From assembly GCA_003242885.1 (NCBI GenBank), contig QKMZ01000006.1:682001-746000 (forward strand): a stretch of 64,000 nucleotides of DNA. The letters run 5' to 3'. The notes below the pieces were generated by a model. The model was not told the DNA's origin, did no database searches, and saw only the letters and a list, made by a program, of their open reading frames with translations. A program made the position numbers and the translations under genes. Position 1 is the stretch's first letter. Each line of letters starts with the position of its first letter. Below, piece by piece: positions 26,185 to 34,953 of the stretch. The stretch comes from Candidatus Melainabacteria bacterium. Its GTDB lineage: Bacteria > Cyanobacteriota > Vampirovibrionia > Obscuribacterales > Obscuribacteraceae.

Positions 26185-27252
26185 ATGGATACACAGATGA
26201 AGAAGATCGCGGTTGTCGGAGCTACAGGTTATACGGGTCAGGAGTTGATCAGAATTCTGGTTCAACATCCCAACGTGAAAGTGCATAACGCCGTTTCTTC
26301 CAGCAACAGCGGTAAGTCGTATGCGTCGGTTTATCCCGGGCTATCAAAATTGGCTGACTTTACTTGCAGCGCTGATGACATTGATACGTTGTGTTCGCAA
26401 GTCGATCTAATTTTCCTTGCGCTGCCTCACGGTCTTGCAGCAAAAATGGTGAGCAAAGATGTTTTGGAGAAGTGCGCAATAGTTGATCTTGGTGCAGATT
26501 TCCGTTTGAAGAATGCCGGAGATTATGATGAATGGTACGATTTCACGCACCCTAATCCGCAGTTGCTCGATTGTTCAACGTACGGACTGCCTGAGTTGAA
26601 TAGAGAAAAAATCAAATCTGCAAAGTTGATTGCTAATCCTGGTTGCTACGCAACATGTTCAATTCTCTCCTTGGCACCACTACTTAAAGCTGGGCTGATT
26701 GACGAGTCCACCGTGATCGTCGACGCCAAGTCCGGCGTATCTGGAGCGGGCAGAAGTCTTTCGCTGGGAGTCCACTTCGACGAGTGCAATGAATCAATAA
26801 AGGCATACAAACTCGGCAGCCATCGGCATACTCCCGAGATCGAGCAAGCCCTGAATCCATACGCGAAGGATTCGCTGGCTATCTCGTTTACACCACACTT
26901 GGTTCCTATGAACAGAGGAATCTTATGTACTACATATGGATCTTTAAAGAAGAAGGTAACCGATAAGGATCTGTTTGATCTCTATCGTGAATTCTATGAA
27001 GATGAGCAGTTCATCAGAATCTTTGATCCTCAGTCAGGTGATTATAAATATCCCGAGACACGTTGGGTTAAGGGATCTAACTATTGTGATATTGGCCTCA
27101 GCGTCGATAAGAGAACAAACAGAGCGATTGTTGTCGGTGCTCTGGATAATCTCGTGAAAGGCGCTGCTGGACAGGCAGTTCAAAACATGAACATCCACTT
27201 CGGCTGGCAAGAATCTACCGGTTTGACTCACGCTCCGATCTTTCCGGCGTAA
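26185..27252 (+). CDS. argC: N-acetyl-gamma-glutamyl-phosphate reductase
   Basis: 355 residues: NADP-binding start KIAVVGATGYTGQELIRIL, catalytic Cys in ANPGCYATCS, and HRHTPEIEQ with the active-site His region. It reduces N-acetylglutamyl phosphate to the semialdehyde, the third step of arginine synthesis, in the cytoplasm. The ATG at 26185 has AGGG 10 bases upstream; an alternative ATG lies at 26197. It is preceded by a leader peptide and terminator, and followed by a second promoter and leader before argJ, so argC and argJB can be controlled separately. Confidence 0.96.
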   Translation: MDTQMKKIAVVGATGYTGQELIRILVQHPNVKVHNAVSSSNSGKSYASVYPGLSKLADFTCSADDIDTLCSQVDLIFLALPHGLAAKMVSKDVLEKCAIVDLGADFRLKNAGDYDEWYDFTHPNPQLLDCSTYGLPELNREKIKSAKLIANPGCYATCSILSLAPLLKAGLIDESTVIVDAKSGVSGAGRSLSLGVHFDECNESIKAYKLGSHRHTPEIEQALNPYAKDSLAISFTPHLVPMNRGILCTTYGSLKKKVTDKDLFDLYREFYEDEQFIRIFDPQSGDYKYPETRWVKGSNYCDIGLSVDKRTNRAIVVGALDNLVKGAAGQAVQNMNIHFGWQESTGLTHAPIFPA

Positions 27253-27278
27253 CAAATTTTGCAGATATTCCAGAATTA

Positions 27279-27308
27279 TTGACAGAAAAATTCCACAGCG
27301 TGTATATT
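27279..27308 (+). promoter_or_regulatory. promoter of the argJ leader
   Basis: TTGACA (27279-27284), an 18-base spacer, then TATATT (27303-27308). This near-consensus sigma-70-type promoter is placed so that transcription would begin about 15 bases before the second leader peptide. Confidence 0.75.
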
Positions 27309-27330
27309 TGAATTTCAAGGAAATTTCGAC

Positions 27331-27420
27331 ATGCAATTCAGCAAATCTCTCAGACACAACCGACGATTCCCCCGACGCCGCGCCAACGCGCTTGGGGATT
27401 GCTCGCACACGTTGATTTAA
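27331..27420 (+). CDS. arginine-rich leader peptide upstream of argJ (29 aa)
   Basis: The frame starts MQFSKSLRHNRRFPRRRANA and ends with TAA at 27418. Six arginine codons fall within ten positions (27352-27381), including CGA CGC CGC. AAGGA sits 9 bases before the ATG. TCCCC (27368-27372) can pair with GGGGA (27394-27398), closing a hairpin around the Arg codons. If a stalled ribosome holds the left strand, CTTGGGGA (27391-27398) can instead pair with TCCCCGAG (27445-27452), the left arm of the terminator. A classic attenuator layout. Confidence 0.8.
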   Translation: MQFSKSLRHNRRFPRRRANALGDCSHTLI

Positions 27421-27445
27421 TACAACACTGCAAGAGATCTATCTT

Positions 27446-27481
27446 CCCCGAGTGCCCCCTTCAAGGACTCGGGGATTTTTC
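27446..27481 (+). terminator. intrinsic terminator / attenuator in front of argJ
   Basis: An 8-bp stem CCCCGAGT / ACTCGGGG with a 13-base loop, followed by ATTTTTC. It lies between the leader peptide and argJ, whose start is 34 bases further on. Confidence 0.85.
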
Positions 27482-27514
27482 TATGCATCTGTTTTTTGTT
27501 TGAGGAGATCCGAA

Positions 27515-28795
27515 ATGAATTCATTCACCACCATCATCGATGCGCATGCCTTGGCAGTTCAGGGCAAGGTGGTAGAAGCCCCTTTTAGCGGAAGCGTCAC
27601 CAGCGCAAAAGGCTTTAAGGCAGCCGGTGCTCACATCGGTGTAAAACGCAAAAGAAAAGATCTTGCTTTGATTTATAGCGAGGTTCCAGCAACTGTTGCC
27701 TGCATGTTCACCACCAACGTGATGAAAGCGGCGCCGATTCTGTGGAACCAGAGTGTTGTGGCTAAATCGCAAACGGTTCGTGGCATCGTCATCAACAGCG
27801 GCAACGCCAACTCCTGCACCGGCAAAGAAGGCCTGGAAAACGCAGAGATTATGGCTGCCACTTACGCTGATTGCATTGGTGTGAAGCCCGAGGAAATTCT
27901 TGTTTGCTCCACAGGTGTCATCGGTGTTCAACTTCCGATGGAAATCATTACAAAGGGCATCATCAACACAGCGACTTCCCTCGAGCACTCCAAGCTCGCT
28001 GGACAATTAGCTGCAGAAGCGATTATGACCACCGACACTTATACAAAACAGATCTCAGTCGAGTTCGAAGTTGGCGGGAAGAAGGTCGTCCTTGGCGCGA
28101 TGGCAAAAGGCAGCGGCATGATCCACCCGAACATGGCGACGATGCTCAGCTTCATTACCACCGACCTGGATATTGCCCCGCAAATGCTGGAGAAAGCACT
28201 TAAAGACAGTGGTGCCGACACGTATAACATGATTTCTGTTGACGGTGATACCAGCACGAATGACATGGTGGCAATCATGGCAAACGGACTGGCCGGCAAT
28301 GAAACTATCGTCAGCGAGGATGCCGGTTACTTCACCTTTTGCGAAGTGCTGAAGCAGGTAAACACACATCTGGCGAAAGTCATTGTTCAAGATGGCGAGG
28401 GTGCGACCAAATTCTTGGAAGCACAAGTGAAATCTGTCGGTTCGAAAGAAGATGCCAGACTGCTTGCACGTTCCATCGTTTCTTCCAGCTTGGTAAAAAC
28501 GGCATTCTTTGGAGAGGATGCGAACTGGGGCAGAATCATCTGCGCAATGGGATACAGCGGAGCGAAATTTGATCCAGCTCACGTTTCAATTTCTCTGGAA
28601 AGCGCAGGCGGGATATTAGAACTCTTGAAACATGGCGAGCCGGTTTGCGTCAATGAAATTCTTGCGAAGCAAATTCTTGCCGAGAAGAACATCATCATTC
28701 ATGTGAACATGAATACCGGAATCGAGGAAGCTACCGCGTGGGGTTGCGATCTCAGTTATGACTACGTGCGGATTAATGGCTCTTACAGGACTTAG
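27515..28795 (+). CDS. argJ: bifunctional glutamate N-acetyltransferase / amino-acid acetyltransferase
   Basis: 426 residues, typical for ArgJ. The autocleavage site lies in KGSGMIHPNMATML, where the Thr becomes the N-terminal nucleophile of the beta chain. TGVIGVQLPME and the C-terminal SYDYVRINGSYRT ending also fit the family. It moves the acetyl group from N-acetylornithine back to glutamate, closing the acetyl cycle. The ATG at 27515 has GAGGAG 8 bases upstream. It is followed almost directly by argB. Confidence 0.96.
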   Translation: MNSFTTIIDAHALAVQGKVVEAPFSGSVTSAKGFKAAGAHIGVKRKRKDLALIYSEVPATVACMFTTNVMKAAPILWNQSVVAKSQTVRGIVINSGNANSCTGKEGLENAEIMAATYADCIGVKPEEILVCSTGVIGVQLPMEIITKGIINTATSLEHSKLAGQLAAEAIMTTDTYTKQISVEFEVGGKKVVLGAMAKGSGMIHPNMATMLSFITTDLDIAPQMLEKALKDSGADTYNMISVDGDTSTNDMVAIMANGLAGNETIVSEDAGYFTFCEVLKQVNTHLAKVIVQDGEGATKFLEAQVKSVGSKEDARLLARSIVSSSLVKTAFFGEDANWGRIICAMGYSGAKFDPAHVSISLESAGGILELLKHGEPVCVNEILAKQILAEKNIIIHVNMNTGIEEATAWGCDLSYDYVRINGSYRT

Positions 28796-28804
28796 GTGAC
28801 CGAA

Positions 28805-29704
28805 ATGACATTGGCAACTTTTAAAGGCACGATACTACAGGAAAACTTTGATGCCCTCCCGAATTCCACTTTCGGGTTGAGTACAGATGGGGATCCTATA
28901 GTTGTCGTCAAGTTTGGCGGCAACGCCATTATGAATCCTAAAGTTCTCGATCAGCTAATTGAAGACACTTGCTCGCTCATCAGCAAAGGTGTACGTGTTG
29001 TTCTTGTACATGGTGGTGGCACGGCGGTCAACGACGCGCTAAAGTCCGTGGGGAAGGAAACGCAAAAGATTGGTGGTTTACGAGTCACAGACGATCAGAC
29101 ATTGGAAATCGCTGTTGATGTTTTCACAGGCATCAATGAAAAGCTAACGGATAAGTTTTTGGCAAAGGGAGCGCAAGCACTCAGTTTTTGCTCCAAAACC
29201 ATCAATCCCTTTGTCAGTAAGAAAATGGAATTTCAAGATCCACAAGGCAATGAAGTCGATCTTGGCTGGGTGGGTGAGATTGTCGATGTCGATGCCACCA
29301 AGCTAGACCGGTGGTTGTGGGCAGGTTGGATGCCCGTGATATCCCCATTCGGCAAAGATGAGAACGGGCAGCTCTACAACCTCAACGCAGATCATGCTGC
29401 GTTGGCTGTAGCGACATGTCTAAATGCCGACGCTCTGATTTTTCTTACTGACGTGCCAGGTGTTTTGCGTGACGTGCAAGACCCTACTACAAGAATCAGC
29501 CACCTTACCCCGGCACAGGCGCAAGTCTGTCTGGAAGAAGGGACGATTTCCGGCGGTATGCTTCCAAAAATCAAAAGCTGCCTGAAGTGCCTGGACAATG
29601 GTGTCGAGACAATTGCTATCTTGAACAGCTTTGCGCCTCACGCACTGCTCAAGGGGTTTTCGGCACCTGAGAAATATGGAACAGTCCTGACACGAGCGAG
29701 TTAG
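28805..29704 (+). CDS. argB: acetylglutamate kinase
   Basis: 299 residues of the amino-acid kinase family: VVVKFGGNAIM (phosphate loop), VLVHGGGTAVND (glutamate binding), YNLNADHAALAVA and LTDVPGV. It phosphorylates N-acetylglutamate, the step usually inhibited by arginine. AGGTGA lies 5 bases before the ATG at 28805, while a GTG at 28796 abuts the argJ stop. It is the last gene before the terminator. The order argC-argJ-argB omits argD and argF, which must lie elsewhere. Confidence 0.96.
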   Translation: MTLATFKGTILQENFDALPNSTFGLSTDGDPIVVVKFGGNAIMNPKVLDQLIEDTCSLISKGVRVVLVHGGGTAVNDALKSVGKETQKIGGLRVTDDQTLEIAVDVFTGINEKLTDKFLAKGAQALSFCSKTINPFVSKKMEFQDPQGNEVDLGWVGEIVDVDATKLDRWLWAGWMPVISPFGKDENGQLYNLNADHAALAVATCLNADALIFLTDVPGVLRDVQDPTTRISHLTPAQAQVCLEEGTISGGMLPKIKSCLKCLDNGVETIAILNSFAPHALLKGFSAPEKYGTVLTRAS

Positions 29705-29735
29705 ACTGCTGGTCTTAAATCAATGCTGATAAGCC

Positions 29736-29763
29736 AACACTGCATAATTCAACAGTGTTTTTA
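29736..29763 (+). terminator. terminator of the arg cluster
   Basis: A 7-bp stem AACACTG / CAGTGTT with a 10-base loop, followed by TTT and an AT-rich end, 32 bp after argB. Confidence 0.75.
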
Positions 29764-29810
29764 ATCCCGCCTAGCCATACGATGACGGCACCGAAGCCGG
29801 GAGTATGGTG

Positions 29811-32162
29811 ATGCCACGATTTGAAAAATCTGACAATAAAACCAATGATGCCGTAGGAGCATCTGATGGATCTGCTTGCGATAAATCGGGAGCGGGTTTT
29901 GATTGGTTCGGCGCGAACTTTGTTAACCCGCTAGTCAACACCCTATGTGTAGAACCTGCCAATGCGATCACACAGACTGTGGAGAGAGCCGCGAGACAAT
30001 CGTCTTTGCATCGGATAGAACCGCTGTCTGTCCCTGATACGTCCGGAAAGCCGTTCTCATCCGAGATGGTCAGTCAGAGCGTGGCGTGTGCTGTTGGATC
30101 GGTAGGACCGTACGCTCTGGCAGGAATGCTTGCCGGTAATACCATGCGGTGTGCTGGTGCTGCTCTGAAAACTGAAGGAGCGATTGCAACCTTTGCGCAA
30201 AACGAGAAGGTTGCTCAGATAGTGGGTGCTGGCGTTTACGATGGAATGAAGGAAACTCGCCAGGGCGAGAGTCACTTGCGTAATGGAATAGCTGGCGCTG
30301 CAAACTTTGCGGTTTTGGAATACTCGCATGTAGACCCTCGTGCTAGCTTGATAGGCCGCTCTCTTGATCGATTCACTTCTGGTTTTGTAGGCTCGCTCAC
30401 ACATGTGGCGATTTCGCGCCCCGATGTTTTTTCCGTCAAGTCTCCTTCTGATATCAACATTTCTTCGAGTGTTTTGACGGGCGGTTTCATAAATGTTTTG
30501 CTCCCCGGCACTCAGCAGGGTCTAAGGATGTTGCAGGAGAAAGCATCATTGAGAATGGGGCGTGGGATTCCAATCGATAGATACCTGGAGTCGAGCAGTT
30601 CTTATGCCAATGCAGAAGCAATTGGTGCTGGTGCTGCATTTACTGCTGCCACCACGAATAAATTATTTGAGCAAAACCGCTGGGCAAGAATTGAACCCAA
30701 TTCAAAATTTGATTGTTACTTGCCGAAGCGAGATATGGTGTCGCTGAGCACCGGAAGCTCTCGCGAAACGATTTTGCACGAGCTTCACCACCGCACAGAA
30801 GCTCTGGCTGGAATTGCAGAACCAGGATTTGTTCAAGCTGCAGCCTACTTAAATAAAGACGTGAACCGAGCCTGGCAAACTTATGCTCAGGTACGTCGCG
30901 CTCAAGAAATTCGAGCTGAAATTGCAAGCCGCCAAGAAGCAAACTCTTCGGGGCTGACGAATAAGGCAGAACTAGTCGACGAACTTAAGAAAACGATTCC
31001 TATGGCCCGCTCTGCCGGCGGTGACTCATACATACATCTTTGGCGTCGAGAGTTCCAAGAGTTCTTGCGCACTAGCGGAAAGTTTCGCCCAGAAGCTGAC
31101 TACTCTCAGTGTCGTTTTAACAAGGAAATCAGAGATGAGGCTAATAAACTTTATGTGCGTTTAGCAGGTCGACAACCGAAAGCCGGCAATGCTATCGATG
31201 ATGTGATTGAAAGGCATTCTCTAAACGACGAGCAAGTGCTAAGTGTGTTTAAACACGTAAATGAATTTCTCAAGCCTAAGTACAATAATGTCGTTCAGCT
31301 TCCGTTGCCCTTTCTTGCGATGCAAACGTTGCGTTTGGTTGCCCGACCGGAAAAGGTTAAGCAAGGGTTTCATCCGACCTGCGGACCGGCAGCTCTCGAG
31401 TATGCAACTTATGTGAAACATCCTGAGAATGCTGCGAGTTTGATTTCGCAGGTCGCATTATCGGGTAAATACAAGAGCGCTGATGGTACTTCAATAATAC
31501 TTGACCTCTTGAATGTAATACCTGAAAGGACAAAGACTAGAAGTTTTGCGAATCAACTATTTCAGACTACCTCTGTAAATGTGCACTGGCAGAGAAAAAC
31601 TAGTCTCGAACCATGGTTGTACGCAGGTGATGGAATTGACAATAGTATTATGGCTGGTGCCATTCGATATGAAAGGCAGCCACACAATCCATTTATTCCA
31701 GACTTGTATCGGCTCATGGACTATAGCAAAAAGCCGGTAGAGCCACTTCAGGACAGATTGGCACCGGAGTTGCGCAATGATTTGGCTGATCCTTTGATGG
31801 ACTGCGACAGTCTGAACGATATCAATGGGCAGATAAATGGTAGCGCGCATGGTGACATTGCCTTGCCATGGGATCTGAACTCTCAGCAGGTTTTGGAAAG
31901 AACTTTGAGAGAAAGACACCTAACAGATCGGCTGCCTGTCTTGACCGTCATAGACTGCAGGCATCCCCTTTTTCGTCATGGAATGGAGGAGCCGCTTCCT
32001 GATGTTGGTTGGCACATAGTGGCGGTTCGAGGCTATGACCCCGCTACCAAAACAGCGTCAATATTCAATCCATGGGGGCACATTCTCAATGGTGTAAGTA
32101 CACGTGATTTGTACAAAGCAAACAAAGAGTTTAAAATCTCAAGTGAGAACAAGAGCCTGTAA
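29811..32162 (+). CDS. large protein with HExxH motif and papain-like cysteine-protease-like domain
   Basis: About 783 residues with no signal peptide. Residues 1-230 are a Gly/Ala-rich region of unknown fold. Near 323, LHELHHRTEALAG contains HELHH, matching the zinc-peptidase HExxH pattern. Near 525, GFHPTCGPAALEYAT resembles the catalytic Cys site of C39-like papain-fold peptidases, and WHIVAVRGYD (about 740) supplies the His, followed by an Asn in FNPWG. The combination suggests a protease or toxin-like effector with two hydrolytic centres. No family is recognised as a whole. GGGAG lies 7 bases before the ATG at 29811. A small orphan gene follows. Confidence 0.65.
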   Translation: MPRFEKSDNKTNDAVGASDGSACDKSGAGFDWFGANFVNPLVNTLCVEPANAITQTVERAARQSSLHRIEPLSVPDTSGKPFSSEMVSQSVACAVGSVGPYALAGMLAGNTMRCAGAALKTEGAIATFAQNEKVAQIVGAGVYDGMKETRQGESHLRNGIAGAANFAVLEYSHVDPRASLIGRSLDRFTSGFVGSLTHVAISRPDVFSVKSPSDINISSSVLTGGFINVLLPGTQQGLRMLQEKASLRMGRGIPIDRYLESSSSYANAEAIGAGAAFTAATTNKLFEQNRWARIEPNSKFDCYLPKRDMVSLSTGSSRETILHELHHRTEALAGIAEPGFVQAAAYLNKDVNRAWQTYAQVRRAQEIRAEIASRQEANSSGLTNKAELVDELKKTIPMARSAGGDSYIHLWRREFQEFLRTSGKFRPEADYSQCRFNKEIRDEANKLYVRLAGRQPKAGNAIDDVIERHSLNDEQVLSVFKHVNEFLKPKYNNVVQLPLPFLAMQTLRLVARPEKVKQGFHPTCGPAALEYATYVKHPENAASLISQVALSGKYKSADGTSIILDLLNVIPERTKTRSFANQLFQTTSVNVHWQRKTSLEPWLYAGDGIDNSIMAGAIRYERQPHNPFIPDLYRLMDYSKKPVEPLQDRLAPELRNDLADPLMDCDSLNDINGQINGSAHGDIALPWDLNSQQVLERTLRERHLTDRLPVLTVIDCRHPLFRHGMEEPLPDVGWHIVAVRGYDPATKTASIFNPWGHILNGVSTRDLYKANKEFKISSENKSL

Positions 32163-32230
32163 TATAAATGAATTGAGAGAGTCGTCTACACTTGATTTGA
32201 CGACTCCATGGATGCTTCAGGAACCTTTCT

Positions 32231-32737
32231 TTGGCTGTCATTGAAAATATTGGACGCATAAAGCGCATGACTCTGCCCGCCGGGTGGACTCCTACGCGGC
32301 AGGTGCTTGGACAGTTCGGCAATAGCTATCTGTATCATTATGGACGTTCTGACACCCCCGAGCTTCAACTTTCGATCTTTTACCGAGGGATGAATGTTTC
32401 GTCTCTTTCGGGAAAAACATTCGAGCGAATTTTGAAGAAAGAACCGCACGAGCTCAGCCCGGAAGCTATATTGAGCATTACTGAGGTTTTGGGAAGTTGC
32501 GCGCAGCCGGATCTCTATGATCTAGATCGCGCCAGCAGCAAGTCTCTTTCTGATTCAAATGTGATTGATGTGGAAGGTCGCTTTCCCGAGGTCGGCCTGG
32601 AGAATCGCACCATTTTTATCAATGGTGGCAATGATGGTTGCGCGGTACTGGAAATTATTTTCTCTGCGCCAAAGAAGGTTTTTCTCAAGCACGCGCCTGA
32701 AATAGAGCGCTGCTTGCAGTCTATCGAATGGAAATAG
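32231..32737 (+). CDS. uncharacterised soluble protein
   Basis: 168 residues, mixed alpha/beta, no signal or membrane segment. It begins at a TTG with AGGAA 7 bases upstream; an in-frame ATG at 32267 is the alternative. It lies 68 bp after the large HExxH/Cys-domain gene in the same orientation, so it may be its partner or immunity factor, which is only a guess from position. Confidence 0.55.
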   Translation: MAVIENIGRIKRMTLPAGWTPTRQVLGQFGNSYLYHYGRSDTPELQLSIFYRGMNVSSLSGKTFERILKKEPHELSPEAILSITEVLGSCAQPDLYDLDRASSKSLSDSNVIDVEGRFPEVGLENRTIFINGGNDGCAVLEIIFSAPKKVFLKHAPEIERCLQSIEWK

Positions 32738-32744
32738 CCAAGTC

Positions 32745-33026
32745 TTAAAACTGTCTTGGATGACCGAAGCGGCTGGTGACGGATTCTGCGGTGCTGTACA
32801 GATAGCCGCTCGAATTGGTATCGCTGAGAATAGCCGGAGCCATGTGTGTCGGCTGGCTCGCTTGGTAGTGCTGAACCATTTTCGGTGGCTGCGCGTTTTG
32901 TTGCGCTTTCACTGCGGCCATTGCATTGCCGACGTGTCCGAAGATAAACATAATAGTCATCAAGCCCAAGCCGCCAGCGGCGACTAGTCCTCCGCAGATG
33001 AGCTCTTCGTATTCTTCGAGATTCAC
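32745..33026 (-). CDS. small single-span membrane protein
   Basis: 93 residues: a short acidic N-terminus (NLEEYEEL), one Gly-rich membrane span (about 11-35), then a polar Gln/Pro/Ser-rich tail. The GTG at 33026 has AAGGGA 9 bases upstream. It converges with the gene ending at 32737, 7 bp away. No family is recognised. Confidence 0.55.
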   Translation of the reverse strand: MNLEEYEELICGGLVAAGGLGLMTIMFIFGHVGNAMAAVKAQQNAQPPKMVQHYQASQPTHMAPAILSDTNSSGYLYSTAESVTSRFGHPRQF

Positions 33027-33116
33027 TTACGCTGTCCCTTCTGTTAGCGGATTAGTGATCGAGATTTCCGGGTTGCCGACGAGACTCTTGTCTCAGGGCA
33101 GGTTGCCTAAACTGCA

Positions 33117-33205
33117 TTGCCTGCCGAATTCACCAATGCCCAACGCGAGCCAGTGACGATGACCATGATAAAGCCGATGCCTGCTGCCGTATAGCCTTTG
33201 CAACG
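33117..33205 (-). pseudogene. possible decayed copy of the small membrane protein at 32745
   Basis: Between two stops this strand reads RCKGYTAAGIGFIMVIV, a turn, then VNSAGNAV. It parallels CGGLVAAGGLGLMTIMFIF and GHVGNAMA in the adjacent gene. There is no usable start codon before the span. A degenerate tandem duplicate is the simplest reading, but the similarity is short. The rest of 33027-33304 shows no gene. Confidence 0.25.
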
Positions 33206-33304
33206 TTACCTAACTGAAAATTATCATAATGTTGAAGAATGGCTTGGGTTGCGGGAAAAAACCAGATTGAGCCAAGTGAGGGATGAGGAGCTAAAATAGA
33301 GTCC

Positions 33305-34141
33305 ATGATCAAGCTTCCCGCACGTATTTTAGTTGTAGTTGCCCTTGCGGGGCTGGCTTACGGCGTTTTTAGTGTGTCTAGAATCAACTCTTCGCCCGCT
33401 CAAGATGTAGCTCCGCCTGGATGCAGCGAGGGAGGCGAGCCTGGGTCGTCAGAACCCGGAGCGGCCGGTGTAAGTCCGGGTTCGGTTGGCGGAAACCCTG
33501 GCTCTTCGGGCGGAAGTTCTGGAGCTTCGGGCGGCAACTCCGGCTCGATGCCTGGAAATTCAGGCTCGGCTGGCGCCGGGACTTCAGGCTCAGCGGGTTC
33601 AAGCGATCCTGATGGAACCGTTAGCAGTGTGGTAAACCCCAATGAAGGCGCCTTCGAGTGGACGCTCGAGAGGATGCTTTTGGCGACGCCCATGCCCATG
33701 ACTGGCGAAGAGCGCTCGTTTCTCTTTAAACATCCGCCCCTCGAGCAGCTTCTAGGCTGGAAGCAAGCGGATTTTGACCAATATATTGCTGATCCTCTAG
33801 GGCTCAAACACGCAGCCGAAGAGGGGGTGCGCTGGCGTGGACTATCGGCAATGCTGAAGAGACAAGCCACTGCCGGTGCCAGGTTTTTCGGTGACAAAAA
33901 CGAAGCACCAATTTTTCATGGCTCGTCAGATTTTCGCGGTGCAGAATTCGAGAATTTCGATTTTGACCAGTTTTCCCTTGGTTTGAAGAAAGACCAGATT
34001 GGGGCATTTATCAAAATGCGGCAATGGCGTCAGGAAATAAAGATCCGTGCCGCTCTTGTCGAATCCATGCGCAAGAAAGCCGCCCAACAAGGGAAGACAG
34101 AAGAGTTCGAAAAAGCTATTGATGATAGTGGTGCGAACTAG
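33305..34141 (+). CDS. membrane-anchored protein with Gly/Ser-rich linker
   Basis: 278 residues. An N-terminal membrane anchor or signal (about 6-24) is followed by a linker from about 38 to 105 made of irregular G-x-S-G and GNSGS units. A globular C-terminal domain (about 115-278) is rich in Trp, Phe and charged residues and ends in a basic helix. The layout suggests a domain held away from the membrane by a flexible tether. No family is recognised. Its stop overlaps the stop of the convergent gene at 34138 by 4 bp. Confidence 0.6.
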   Translation: MIKLPARILVVVALAGLAYGVFSVSRINSSPAQDVAPPGCSEGGEPGSSEPGAAGVSPGSVGGNPGSSGGSSGASGGNSGSMPGNSGSAGAGTSGSAGSSDPDGTVSSVVNPNEGAFEWTLERMLLATPMPMTGEERSFLFKHPPLEQLLGWKQADFDQYIADPLGLKHAAEEGVRWRGLSAMLKRQATAGARFFGDKNEAPIFHGSSDFRGAEFENFDFDQFSLGLKKDQIGAFIKMRQWRQEIKIRAALVESMRKKAAQQGKTEEFEKAIDDSGAN

Positions 34142-34551
34142 CTAACCAGCATCGTCCATTCCATAATGACGATAATAGTTACTGCAATTGCGGTAAATGC
34201 AATCCAGCCTGCCATGCGCCCTGGTGATGTTCTCAAAGCAAGGAAAGCCAAACCGGCGATTGCCATATTGGCGAGCGCGATTAGTTTGCTCTCGGTTGGA
34301 TAAAGCGTCATAGCCTGGAAGACTTTGTGCATCACATCTGGTGCCAGCTCATATATCGCTGCTACACCAAGCATCATGCCTCCAACAATGGTGGCAGGGT
34401 TTTGAAAAACGCGACCAAGTTCTTGCATCTCTTCTTCAACAGACATAGCCTGCAGAACTACTTTGTCATCCTGCGCAGAAGCAACCGCACTGGTATCACC
34501 TTCGAGGTTCCAGTTGATTGTTTGTATATCGCGTTCTTTGATTGCCACCAT
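34138..34551 (-). CDS. small polytopic membrane protein
   Basis: 137 residues: a hydrophilic N-terminal half (about 1-50) and then three to four short membrane segments (TIVGGMMLGVAAIYEL, LIALANMAIAGLAFLAL, MAGWIAFTAIAVTIIVIMEWTML). No family is recognised. It converges with the Gly/Ser-linker gene with a 4-bp stop overlap. Confidence 0.55.
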   Translation of the reverse strand: MVAIKERDIQTINWNLEGDTSAVASAQDDKVVLQAMSVEEEMQELGRVFQNPATIVGGMMLGVAAIYELAPDVMHKVFQAMTLYPTESKLIALANMAIAGLAFLALRTSPGRMAGWIAFTAIAVTIIVIMEWTMLVS

Positions 34552-34834
34552 TTGCCAATGCCCTTCAAGAGAAAGCTGCCAAACAAATTCGCATGCTAAA
34601 TGCGAACTCTGTCTGGTTTATAGCTAACTATCGCCGCCAAATCTATGCCTGGCAACACCATACTATGAAGTCAAGAGGAAGCAAAGGGGTTAAGAGCCTA
34701 TCTGAAAGGAGATTAATCGCTGAGACCCGGATATACAGCTGTTTTTGATTAGAGAAGTGTCATGTTCGCCGAAGCCTGCCCCTGTCTGTACACGTGTTGT
34801 TCACGCGCCGCGACCAAAATAACATTGGCAGAAT

Positions 34835-34876
34835 CTGCGAGGGGTAGCGTGAGCCCAATTTGCTAAACCCTCGCAG
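34835..34876. promoter_or_regulatory. long inverted repeat upstream of the GT9 gene
   Basis: CTGCGAGGG pairs with CCCTCGCAG (9 bp), and an inner TAGC pairs with GCTA. No T-tract follows, so it is not a simple terminator. It lies 78 bp before the glycosyltransferase start and could be an operator or leader hairpin. The rest of 34552-34953 holds no convincing gene. Confidence 0.4.
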
Positions 34877-34953
34877 TGATGCCACCTATCCCTGTATCAT
34901 GATTGCTTGAAAGCAAGCTGTCCGCCTGCATTGGGACAGAGGAGTCAGTCGAA

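Noticed and set aside
25996..26286. 96-codon minus-strand frame across the argC leader
   Set aside because: It is antisense to the leader peptide, terminator and argC start and shows no recognisable protein.
26032..27515. T-box or riboswitch in front of argC and argJ
   Set aside because: The conserved T-box antiterminator core is absent. The Arg-codon leaders and competing hairpins explain the terminators better.
34542..34748. 68-codon plus-strand frame in the gap before the GT9 gene
   Set aside because: No ribosome site, overlaps the start of the divergent membrane gene, and has no recognisable feature.
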